From NCBI GenBank assembly GCA_002786025.1, contig NHNW01000015.1:824290-888289 (forward strand): DNA of 64,000 bases, written 5' to 3'. Under the pieces are notes generated by a model that was given only the letters and a program-made list of their open reading frames with translations, was not told the origin of the DNA and ran no database searches. Shown piece after piece: positions 36,533 through 48,073 of this stretch; the stretch's first letter is position 1; each line of letters opens with the position of its first letter. The position numbers and the translations under genes are program-made. The stretch comes from Zasmidium citrigriseum. Lineage: Eukaryota > Ascomycota > Dothideomycetes > Mycosphaerellales > Mycosphaerellaceae.

Positions 36533-37335
36533 CGTCTGGAAAACTATAAAGCCGAGCTAGAATAAGCCGAGTAAGCCGAGGTAAGCCGGGGTAAGTAGAG
36601 TAAGGCGAGGTAAGAAAGACTAAGTAGAACGAGATAGAGTAAGAGAGTTACTTCTAATTTTACTATTCCTACTACCTAGACCTAAAATCTTTTAATATAG
36701 GCTTGCTCTACGTAAAATTCTTAGTAATTTTAATATAGAAAGTTACCTAATTAGGTAAGCCGTTATAAAGATATAAAGGGTTAGAGATTTAAGCTACTCT
36801 TAATTTACCTCTAAATATCTTTTTAATCTTACTAGTTATAACTATATAATGTACTAGAGACCTATAGATATTTACTTATAGATTATAGATATAAGGTTAG
36901 AATTTCCTATTTAGGTAATATACGCTTAATAAAGCTTAAATCTAGTTAAGACGCTAACGCTAATAACTTTATATCTAGTTTACTTATAACTAGGATTTTT
37001 ATATATATAAATAGCCCTAGATTAGGTCTATACAACTATATAATTTAAGTAGCTATATACGTACTAGATAGAAAGTTATTAAAGGTAGAAGTTTCCTTAA
37101 GAAAAGAGTAGAGTTTAGGTTCGGCTTTTGAAATTTCGCTTATTAAGCGGGATTTTCAGGGTCTAAGAAAGCGACAAGTACGAAGTTAGGGTACTCCCTC
37201 GAGCGAGCTTAAGCTACTTAGTAGGCGAAAATTCGTAGATAAGCTACTTAGGGTCTAGTAAGGATTCCGAGGGAGCCGAGCTAGTCGAGCTAGCTAAGCT
37301 ACTTACCCCTACTCGGCCCTTCGGTTTTCTAGACG
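36533..37335. mobile_element. TA-flanked inverted-repeat element (MITE-like), 803 bp
   Basis: The ends form an inverted repeat: CGTCTGGAAAAC at 36533 against the reverse complement of GTTTTCTAGACG ending at 37335, with similarity extending about 24 bp to a shared CCGAG. Both sides carry TA (36531-36532 and 37336-37337), the target duplication of Tc1/mariner/pogo-type transposons. It lies inside the polymerase region of the host gypsy, between RNase H and integrase. I find no transposase relic, so it is best called a non-autonomous element. It keeps more CA/TG than its surroundings (for example in TCTGGA, GCTTGCTC, AATGTAC, TACAAC, TTTTGAAA, TTCAGGG, GACAAG), which suggests a later arrival. 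Confidence 0.65.
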
Positions 37336-39071
37336 TAAGCGTCTCTAATAACTCGCCTAGGTTATAGTCTTCTTACTATATTAACCTAGTTATCTCGCTA
37401 GCGTCCTACTAGACTTTCTTATAGAGCTTCTATACTTTAGAATTATACTCCTATAATACCTAAATTACTATAAGAATTATCTCTAATAGATTCTCGTATA
37501 GGTTTTTAGCTTCTACTATAGTAGTTATAACTTATATAGGAAGCTTAAGAGACTTATAGGTAATAGCCTTATAAGACCTATCCTACTATAACGATCCTTT
37601 ATATAGCCTTTAGTATATTAAAGCTACTCGCTTTATACCTAGGTTATAATCTTCTTCTAGCGAAGACTACGCTTCTAGCTTCGTCTAAAGGCTAGAGAGA
37701 AAGTAATTTATATACTATATCTCTTTTACGTAGTCTAGTCGTCTCGATAGCGCGTTAGCTAGGTTCTTCGTTCTAGCGTAATACTTAATAATAAAGTTAT
37801 ATAGTATAAGAAATATTGCCTATTAAGCTTATTAACTGTTAAGTTACTTAACCTTTATAAATCCCTTAAGATTTATATAATTAATAATTACGCGAATTAT
37901 ATACGAAGCGCCTTTAAGGTATAGTCTCTACTACTTAAATACTTTAATAACTACTAGTAGCTCCTAGTTATAAGTCTCGTAGTTATATTTAGTAGAGGAA
38001 ATTTTCCTCGACTAGTAGGTAATAGAATACTATTAATCCTTAAAAAGCTACGAGAGTATACCTTCTAGGGTAAACGTACTCGCGTTAGTTTTAACTTATA
38101 GAGTTAGACTAAGGTCGAAATATTAAAGGATAGGAGCCTTAGTAAACCTTTACTTAAGACTATAAAACGCTTAGTCTTTACTATTAGTCTACGTAAGAGG
38201 ACTACTCTTCTAACCTTTTAGAAGGCCTATTAATAGACTAATAATTTTCGAGTACTATTAAATAAATCTCTAATAGAAGTTAGCGAATCTAAGGAACTAC
38301 TATACCTTATAGAAACTCTTTAGTATTAGCTAGTCCGCGATTACGTTAACTCTACGTTTATCTATCGAGACGCTACCTAGGGTTATAATAAATCTAAGAA
38401 ACTCGACTAATTTTTAGAAGAATAAGTACTTTAAACGTTATATATAGAGGGCGTACTTACGTAGCCTCTATATAATAGTTCGTACGTATCTTATATACTC
38501 TTCGCGTATCTTACTATATATAAGGATATTATCTAAATATATAATATAAATAGTATTAATTAGGCCTAAGAGAGTACTATTAATATAGGCTTAAAAAGTC
38601 GTAGGTATATTAGTAAGCCTAAAAGGTATTACTAAATACTCGTAGTAGCTATATCGCGTACGAAACGCTATCTTCTACTTATTACTCTTCTTAATAGGGA
38701 TATAGTAGTAGGCGTCTATAAGATCGAGTATCGTAAACTATTTAGTACCTATAAGTCTATCTAGCGTCTTACTAATAAGGGGTAGTAGGTAATAATTCTT
38801 AATAGTAATTTTATTTAATCCTCAATAGTTAATATAGAGGCGTAATTTCCTATTCTTCTTAGGAACGAATAGGATTAGCGTACCTACTTCGCTTATACTT
38901 CGCTAGATCTACCTATTCTTTAATACCTTCTCTAGATATTCCCTTAGGGCTTCTAGTTCTACCTAGGAATATTAATAGAGAGGCTTAAATAGAGGCTTCT
39001 TACCTAGCTCTATATTAATCGTATAGGTATACTTAGTAGGAACCTTATATACTAACTACGTATCTATTACG

Positions 39072-39268
39072 GATTAAGCTCCTTTATAGCTAGCCTTTCT
39101 TATTAATACCTAAGGTATATATCGAGTTACGTAATACGGGTTACGTAACCTATAAACCTTATTTCGTTTCGTCTTAACTTTATAGATAGACTTCCTTCCT
39201 TACGCGCTATTAAAATAGATTAGCTAGTTATTTACTTAATCCTTCCTTTTATTAGATTCTAATAGTAT
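39072..39268 (+). repeat. 5' LTR of nested gypsy 2
   Basis: 197 bp, gap-free match to 45514-45710 with a few substitutions. It begins GATTAAGCTCC and ends CTAATAGTAT; the exact first bases are uncertain because the two copies differ just upstream (CG against TA). Confidence 0.8.
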
Positions 39269-42200
39269 AGCGCGTCTACTAAAGGCCTAGTAGTCGTAAC
39301 CGCCTATTAGCCGCCTACCGTCGTATTAGTAGTTTAAGCGTTAACGAAGGAATAGCGCGGCGCTATCGAGTCTAAGGCCTAATCGAGTCTATCGATACTC
39401 TATCTATTAAACCTTTATCTAATCTAAGCGAATTATATCCTTATCTATAATAGATCCCGAGACTCCCTTCTCGTTACGCTAAGATACTACTATCCCTCTA
39501 TTATAAGGGTCTTCTTAACGCTCTTATTATAGCTAGTACTTAAACCGCTCTTAACTCGCCTTATACTATTCCTTATAGAACTCTTACTAGAGTACTAGGC
39601 TAGTCCTAGACGATTGCCTTAAGAAATATAGTAGTACTAAGATACCTTACTTAGTTAAAGAGTTTAAGAATAGCTTAGCTAACTAGTTAGAAGACGAAAA
39701 CTAGTAATAGATATATAACTAGCTTAAGGTATACGAGAACCTCGCGCTAGAACTAGATAAAGAGGTATAGGAGGCTAAGAACGCTTAGACTATTACTAAG
39801 TAGGCTATTATATATATATAGGGCTAGATAGGCTACGTTAAGGACTAACTTAATGCTACCTAGCTCGAAGTTAATCGCCTTAGACCCCTCTAGACTACGC
39901 TCTACTAGGTTTAGTAAGAGCTCGCTTAGTCTTAGTAGGAAATCGTCCGTCTTAAGGCTCTACTATAGATAAATACTATTAGTAGTAACGAGGTAATCCG
40001 TTTATAGAACTAGCTTCTCGACGCTCGATAGTAAATTATTAACCTAAACGTAGATAGTACCCGCCGCGAGTTGTCTACTAATAGCAGTAGTAAGAATAAG
40101 TCGGAAAAGACTACTAATATCGCCTAGTATAGTAGTAACCCTAATAAGCTTTATCTATAGCTTACTAAGTATACTTTTAAGATAACCGTTAATTACGACT
40201 AATACCCGTCTCTCTAAGAAAAGCTCTTCTATACCTACGCTCGTACGACTAATCGAGCTAAGACCTTCCTCGCTACTTATCTTAAGCTAGACCTATCTAA
40301 TAATACTAGCGTAAGGACTATTTTCGACTTTAGCTCTATTATAGACTTTAAGCGGTAGTTATCCTTAAGGTTCGGCTACGCTAACGAGCGTAACGTCGCC
40401 TAGAAGGCTATAAATAACCTTAAGTAACTTAATAGACTATTTAGTAACTATATAATCGAATTTAATAAGTATAACGCTATCTTACTATATAAGGGAGAGG
40501 CTAAACGTAATTAAGTTAAGAAGGGGTTATCGATAGAGCTTAAGGACGCTATAACCTACTAGTATAATAAGTACCTTCTTACTAACGAAGAACTCTACGC
40601 TCGACTTCGTATTAAAGATACTAATATTCGTACTCGTATTAGCGAAGTTAAGGAAGAGAAGGGTACTAAGGGGCTATATAGTTAGTATACCGTCGTACCT
40701 AATAATAATAAGCTAGCTAACTAGTAGGCTAGTAGAAATAATAACCCTCCGCGTAACTAGTAAGGCTAGTTCTTACCTTAATACGCTAGTAATAACCGCT
40801 ATCTATCTATTACTCTGCCTACGCTAGTTACCTCTAGCGCGCCTAGTAGCCTAACGCTAATAGACCTCTCTACTAGTAACTAGAATCGATATACCCTAGA
40901 TTAACGTAAGTAACGTCGATAGTAGGACGCCTACGGTTACTACCTTAAGTTTAGCTATATAATAGGTAATACTACCTACCTCGACCTTATTTATAAAGTA
41001 GCCCGTTAAAAGACGCGAGTTACGGCTATAACGACTAATAGTCGTCTATAGATACTACCTAAGAACGATAGCGCTAGTATCTTCTCGAACGACGGCGGTA
41101 TATCCGTTAGTAGTAGTATTAGCTAATAGCCTTAGTAGGGGAAAGCCTAGTCCTTAATCGAAGTCGCGATCGAGGACCGCTATTAGAATTAATATCTAGT
41201 AAACTAGTAACTCTTCTACCGCGTATTAATACCTAGTAGTAACCTTCGCTAGTATCCTTACTAACCTCCGACGACGACTCGGAGTAGCCGCTTACTTAAT
41301 AACGACCTCGACGCCTCTATATTAGTTTAGTAGTATTAAAGAAAGAGTATAATCTTATTCTAGACGTAGACTACTTAGTACTACCTTATATTATATCGTC
41401 TAATATTACCGTATCGTCTATAGACTCTTAATATATACTAGATTATAGCTATACTAGTTTTACTTTTATAGATACCGATTTCGCGTAATAGTTTCCTTTA
41501 TCTAAGCTCCTAGTACTACGCTCTCTTAAAGCCTTCGACGGCTCTATAGTTAATAACGTAACCTACGTTACTAGAGCTACTATCGATATTAATAGGTACC
41601 GCGAGTATATCTCCTTCTACGTTATAAAGCTAGGCTATTATCTAGTAATCTTAGATATACCCTAGCTAAAGCGCTATAACCTATACCTTCTTTAGTAAGA
41701 TAACGCTATCTTATTCGACTCGGAGTACTACCGTAATAGCTATAACCTTTATTATTAACTAGTCCGCGCTACTAGGCTCTCGTATAAGCTAGCGCTTACC
41801 CCTAGGTAGTTATATCTACTACTACTACTACTTATAGTAGATCCTATATTAGTAGGGTTCGAGCTAAATATACGTTACTATATATATAGTCGTAAGAGTA
41901 TCGCTTTATAAGCTACTTTACCGCTAAGAACGCGGATACTATTACTAGTAATAAGCCGTAACTTATCTCGAATTACTCTATTATACGTAGAACGAGCCCG
42001 CGAGCTCGCTACTACCTATAAGTACCTCTCGCTCTAGTAATATAACGTCCTCGAGGCTCTCGAATACCCTTAGGGTTAGGGTTAGAGTTAGAGTTAGAGT
42101 AAAAATCGATATATATACGAAAATTCGCTAAATTTCGAAGAGAACGTAAAGAAACTAATAACTAAGAGCTAGAAGCGCTCTATTAATATCTACTATATTA

Positions 42201-45200
42201 GAGTAGTACCCTTTAGCTAGCTCGCTAGTACTAAGGGATACTTATTATTCGTAGCGTTACTACGTAATATTAAATAAGCTATCGCCGTTAAGAAGAAGAA
42301 TATCGACTCTATATCTAAGTTACTAGCCTAGTACTATTAATACCTATATATATTTTCGAAGAGAAGCGTAGACTACCTTTCGCCTTACTACGCCTATAAT
42401 TATAGTATTCCTTTAAATAGCTAGTAGCTAAGTAATAGACTATTATACTCGATATCTTATAAGGAGTTAGAGGTCCTACGTAACTACCTTAAAGAGTACC
42501 TCGTAAAGGAGTTTATCTACGCTTCCTCGTTACTAGCTAGCTTACTAGTCCTATTCGTTAAGAAGCCTAGCGGTAGCTTTCGCTTCTACGTAGACTACTA
42601 TAAGCTTAATAAGATAACGATTAAGAACCGCTACCTAATACTACTAATTTAAGAGACGCTTAACCGCCTTAGTAAGGCCGTTATATTTAGTAAACTAGAT
42701 ATTATCTTAGCGTTTAATCGTCTATATATTACTAAGGGTAAGGAATAGAAGACTACCTTTAAGACTTAGTATAGCCTATACGAGTATCTCGTTATACCCT
42801 TTAAGCTAGCTAATACCCCTTCGAGCTTCTAGTACTATATTAACGACTACTTACGACCCTACCTCGATATATTCTATACCGCCTATCTCGATAATATACT
42901 AGTATACTTATAGTTATACTCCGAATATAAGTAGTACCTTAACCTTATTCTATTAGCGCTAGATAGAGCTAGTCTATAAGCTAATATTACTAAGAGCGAA
43001 TTCTACGTTATAGAAGTTAAATACCTAGAGTTAATCGTCTTAACCTAGGGTATCTATATAGACCCCGAGAAAGTCGACGCTATCGTTAACTAGCTAGTTC
43101 TAAGGAACGTTAAGGATATATAAGCCCTACTTAGTTTCGCTAACTTCTATCGCCGCTTTATACGTAACTTCTTACGAATAGTTAAGCCGCTTACTAAACT
43201 TATAAAGAAGCTCGATACTAGCGCTAGCGTCGCTACTACTAATAGGCGTAAACCGACCTTCTAATAGAGTAACGCCTACTAGCGAGCGCTTAATACGCTT
43301 AAGTAAGCCTTTATAACTAAACCTATATTAGCCTACTACGACTCTAGTCTTCTAGTAATAGTAGAGACTAACGCGTCTAACTACGTTACCGCTAGCGTAC
43401 TCTTATAGTATTACGCTAAGGAAGAGGCCTAGAGGCTCGTCGTATATATAAGTAAGAAGATAACGCCTATAGAGTATAACTACGAGATATACGATAAGGA
43501 GCTACTCGCGATTATTAAATCCTTTAAAGCGTAGTAACCTAAGCTAGAAGGCTAGGCTACTAACGAGCTAGTCCGAGTAATTACGGATTATTATAATCTC
43601 GAGTACTATATATCTACTAAGTAGTTAAATAGACGCTAGGCTCGCTAGAGCGAGTTCCTTAGCTAGTTTAACTTCTAGATAACCTATCGTCTAGGTAGTA
43701 AGGGCGTTAAGCTAGACTCGCTAACTCGTTAGTCTACTAACTAGCCTACTAGCGACGACTCTCGTAAATAAGCGTAACGCTAGATAATATTAAAGCCTTA
43801 TAACCTAGCTATTAATACTATCGCCCTCTTAGCCGACGACCTCTACGATAGGATTACGTAAGCTAGCGCTAATAAGAGTAAAGACGAACTACTAAAAGTA
43901 CTCGATAAGGCCCCTTAGAGCTAGTAGCCTATCTTACTAAGTAAGTACTACTAGAGTAGTAACCTACTATACTATAGAGGCCGCCTATATATACCTAAAT
44001 CTACTAACCTCTATACGTAAGTTATAAGAGTCTACTATAATACCGCTACTACGGGCTACCCTAGATATAATAGAACCTTTAAACTAGTATCGCGTAGCTA
44101 CTTTTAGTTACTAATACGCGCTAACGTCGCCTAATATATCGCTAACTACTATACTTGCTTTTGAATAAAACTATCGCGCTAGAGCCGCTAGGGGTTATTA
44201 CGCCTACTACCGCTACTAGCTTACTAATAGTAGTACCTTACTATCGACTTTATTATAGGCTTACCGCTAAGTAGAGACTAGGGATTTAATTCGATCCTTA
44301 TCGTAGTAGATCGGCTAACGAAGATACGCTACCTAGTACTTATAATCTACCGCGATAACGAGGCTAACGCTAAAGTAGTTACCCGCGCCTTCTTAAATAA
44401 TATCTATAAGCTCTATAGACTACCTAACTCTATTACCTCTAATAGAGGGACTTAGTTTATATTACGCTTCTAGCGATATATATATTAGTTATTAGGGATT
44501 AATATTAAGTTATTAATAGCCCGTTACCCTTAGATAGATAGCTAGACTAAACGATTTAACTTAGTCGTAGAAGTATATCTCTACGCCTTTATAAGCTACT
44601 ATTAGGACGATTAGTTAGAGTAGCTACCTCTCGCTAAGTTTACTAGTAATAACGTATATAGTTCTACTATCGATATATTACTATTCTACGTAAACTATAG
44701 CTTCTACCTATAGATAGGTATCGAGGTAGAGAGCTCCTCGTACGCTACGCTATTAGCTACCGCTTAGATTAAGTATATAAAGAAAGTCGAGTAGTAGGCT
44801 AAGGATACTCTACGCTAGATATAGTCTTAGATAGAAGACTCTACTAATAAGTACTATAAGGCGTTACTAGACTACTCTACTAGGGACGAAGTCTTCGTAT
44901 TACTCGAAAGGTTATCGACTAATAGACTAGCTAAGAAGCTAGATCTACGCTATACTAGCCTATATCGTATTATTAAACGTATCTTAAGCTACGTATATAA
45001 GGTCGACCTACTAGCGTTAATAGATATCTAGCTAACGTTCTATATCAATCGCTTAATACCTATAGTTAACGCGTTAAAGCTACCTATACCTAGCTAGTCT
45101 AATAAGCCGCTACTACTAGTTATTATCGACGAGGAAGAAGAGTATTTAGTTAAGGGTATCGTCGATTCGAGGTATAATAAACGCTTACGACGCTTCGAGT

Positions 45201-45513
45201 ATAAGGTACTATAGGCTAGATATAATAAAGCTTCCTAGGAACTAATAGATAACGTCGCTAACGTAGAGACTATAGTTACTAAGTTTTATATACGATTTCC
45301 TTAAAAGCCGCGCCCTCTAGCTACTATATCTAGCTCGGCGGCTACTACGATAGTAATACCTACGCCTATACTACTACTACTAATACTCGCTACTACGCTA
45401 ACCTCTACTACCTCTTAATACTCTACCTGCCTCGCGACGAAGATCTCTACTATCTCTACTACTATACTAATACTATAGTTAGTACCTAATAAAGGGGGGG
45501 GGGTAGTATTATA

Positions 45514-45710
45514 GATTAAGCTCCTTTATAGCTAGCCTTTCTTATTAATACCTAAGGTATATATCGAGTTACGTAATACGGGTTACGTAACCTATAAACC
45601 TTATTTCGTTTCGTCTTAACTTCGTAGATAGACTTCCTTCCTTACGCGCTATTAAAATAGATTAGCTAGTTATTTACTTAATTCTTCCTTTTATTAGATC
45701 CTAATAGTAT
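45514..45710 (+). repeat. 3' LTR of nested gypsy 2
   Basis: 197 bp direct repeat of 39072-39268, preceded by the G-rich purine tract and followed directly by the protease region of the host element. Confidence 0.8.
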
Positions 45711-47685
45711 CGTAGTTAAAGAGGTCTTAGAACTCCTTAAACTCCTCTAGTAGCTCCTCGTTACTATTCGCTTCTACGAGTAGACGAATTATTACTATAT
45801 AGACTCGTTCTTTATCTTTAATATTATTAAAGAATTCCTATACCTCTTATAAGGAGATTACCTAATCCTTAGGTATATCTCTATAGCGCTACGTATCTAT
45901 CGCGCTATTAACTATTATAGTATTCTAGAACCTCTATAGCTTTCCTAGAATAATTATATTATCCTTTATATTAAAAGTATAGAAGATTACGATAGTAGTA
46001 CGTTCTATACCTATAGAGTCTATAAGGCGTACGCGTATACTATACGCCCTATAGTAGTAACCCTAGTTACCTTAGAAGAAGTCTACTTTTAGAAGGTTAG
46101 CCTACCTCTAACGAGGTAGCTTCGCTTTAAGAGCGAATCGTATAGGAATAACGTTAATATCCGCTATATTATTAAGGATATATTTAATAAACGTTTTCCT
46201 AATTAGCGCGTTAACTTCGCCTTATAGGCGTTAAATAGGCTAAGAGTCGACTAGAAGGGGATCTAGGCTTAGGTATAACTCTTACCCTAGCCTTTAGCTT
46301 TTCCTAACTTCTTTACTACTTTACTATTACTAATCCTACGTATTAACTATAATTCGTCTTTAGGCTCGAGGTACTACTATACTAGTTCGAATAGTATCTC
46401 TTCTTATAGTAGTTATAGTACTTAACTATAGTAAGGTACTCCTCCTTTATCTTTATTCTATCCTTCTTCTTCTCTACTTAAGAGTCGCTATTACTATACT
46501 TACGTCGCTTAGTCTTACGACTCTCGCTACTAGTACCCTAGCTACCTAGCTTCTTCTTATAATCCTTATTATTATAACTCTACTTATTTCTAGAGATTAG
46601 CTTATTAGTAGTCTTAATACGAGTCGCTAGCGTTACGAGTTTATACTAATACTTTAGAATCTTATAGTACTTAATAATAGCGCTACGAAGGGTTAGATTA
46701 AGCTTTACGAGAAAATAGCGTATCTTCTATAGCTTATTATAGTCCCTAAGTTAATCCTCGAGGATATTTAATTCGGAAGCAAATTGTTTAATATCCTAAT
46801 TCTATCGTTAATAATATTACTCGTATTCGAGAGTAATAGTAAGTATACGGTTTACTAGGTCTCTAACTACGTTAAGATACTATATCTTAAAGTTAGTATA
46901 TAGGTATCCTTAATTAAGCTCTTCGATATTATAATCTATATACTAGCGCTTACTCGTTTCGTATATAAGGTATATAATACTATATAGCGTCTTCGCCTTA
47001 TCTATACTATACGTTTATCTAGATAGGCTAAAGATTAGATCTAAATCTCGAAGGAATAATCTAGCTTCCTTAATAGACGTAGCCTTATAGAATACGGGCT
47101 CCTTAAGCTTTAGACGCGCTTTACCTATAAAAGTAATTAACTCTTCTCCTATAAAGGATAGGATAGTAGAAGGCTCGCGTCTACGGAGAAAAGAACTCTT
47201 ATCTCGCTATCGTCGTAGTAGTATTTAACTTACGTCGTCGTTATCGTTATTATTATTATTTTTATCTCTATTATCTAACCTATCTAGGTCTAGAGTTAGG
47301 TTTATAGGGGCTTCTCCTATAGCGCGCTTAAGTTTCGCGATATCTATACGTAAGATACTAGCTTCTATATCTCGCTATAGGGTAGTATACTCTTACTAAA
47401 GGCGATTAAGCTCTTAGTCTAGCGTTTTACTATTATTATTATTATAGTTTTTATTCGACGCGCCTAGCGCGTTATTATTATTATCTACGTTCGTATCTCT
47501 TTTAGGATTAGGCTTAGTAGGGCCTTCTTTATCGCTAATCTAAGTCTAACTATCGTTTAATAGATACTACGCCCTAGCTAAGGCTCGCGTATAAGTAGCT
47601 ATCGAAGGGCTAGTAATAGTAGTTTAAGCTCTTAGCGCTATATTATTAGGGTTCTATAGACTACGACGTTAGGAGAAATTAGAAC

Positions 47686-48073
47686 TATAAAAACGAGCTA
47701 GTACTCTTCGTATAGAGGAAGCTAGTATAGGAAGGATATAATATAGTTATAACGTAATCGAGTAGCTAGCTATTTAAAGGGTATATCGTAGTATATAGAA
47801 CGCCCTTAACTAAACTAAGGGTCTAAAGATAAACTACTTTCTACCTTTTACTCGAGACGTATACGTCTCTTATTTAAATCTCTACCGTACTAGACCTATA
47901 GGGATCTAATATACTAGGATTTATAGCTCTCTATTTCTATTCCTCGTACTAAGGTATATAACCCTTATAGAACGTAGGTATTACGCCTAACCTCTTTTCC
48001 CTAGCTAGTTAGATCCGCTAACTTAGCTACTAAGACTAGGCTTCTAACCTTACCTCCTAATCCTACCTTTATA
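47686..48073 (-). repeat. 5' LTR of the host gypsy element
   Basis: 388 bp, same orientation as 25800-26187 and inverted relative to 23152-23541. It lies upstream of the gag relic of the minus-strand element, as a 5' LTR should. Confidence 0.8.

Larger units (their letters stand above)
39072..45710 (+). mobile_element. Nested full-length Ty3/gypsy relic 2
   Basis: 6.64 kb element inserted between the protease and reverse transcriptase parts of the host, with 197-bp LTRs at 39072-39268 and 45514-45710 (gap-free, constant offset of 6442 bp). A purine tract with a run of ten G lies just before the right LTR (about 45491-45503). Plus-strand order: gag about 39600-41000; protease about 41300-41600; reverse transcriptase with a FRFYVDYYKLNKITIKNRY-like block near 42570-42625 and YLDNILVY at about 42882-42908; RNase H with ETNASNYVTA near 43370-43400; integrase about 44080-44700; a chromodomain-like end near 45150-45270. 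All frames are broken by RIP stops. I could not find a convincing target duplication. Confidence 0.82.
25800..48073 (-). mobile_element. Host Ty3/gypsy element, split by two nested retrotransposons
   Basis: Minus-strand Ty3/gypsy (chromovirus-like) element with 388-bp LTRs at 25800-26187 and 47686-48073, 22.3 kb gross and about 8.1 kb without its two large insertions. Reading right to left: gag about 47600-46400, protease about 46200-45800, insertion 39072-45710, reverse transcriptase about 39050-38300 with a YLDN block at the YLDD site (about 38524-38550), RNase H about 38200-37600, a TA-flanked small element 36533-37335, integrase about 36480-35908, insertion 28344-35902, integrase C-terminal end about 28340-27850, and a chromodomain-like segment about 27760-27600. 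A purine tract (AAGGAGGAGGTAAT on the minus strand) abuts the left LTR. RIP has destroyed all frames. Confidence 0.8.

Noticed and set aside
42070..42100. Telomere-like TTAGGG units (CCCTTAGGGTTAGGGTTAGAG)
   Set aside because: Only two perfect units, followed by TTAGAG, inside a gypsy polyprotein relic; better explained as low-complexity sequence of the element than as an interstitial telomere.
39060..45715. Target-site duplication for nested gypsy 2
   Set aside because: Flanking bases (TTACG on the left, CGTAG or TCGTA on the right) do not match, even allowing for CpA-to-TpA changes.
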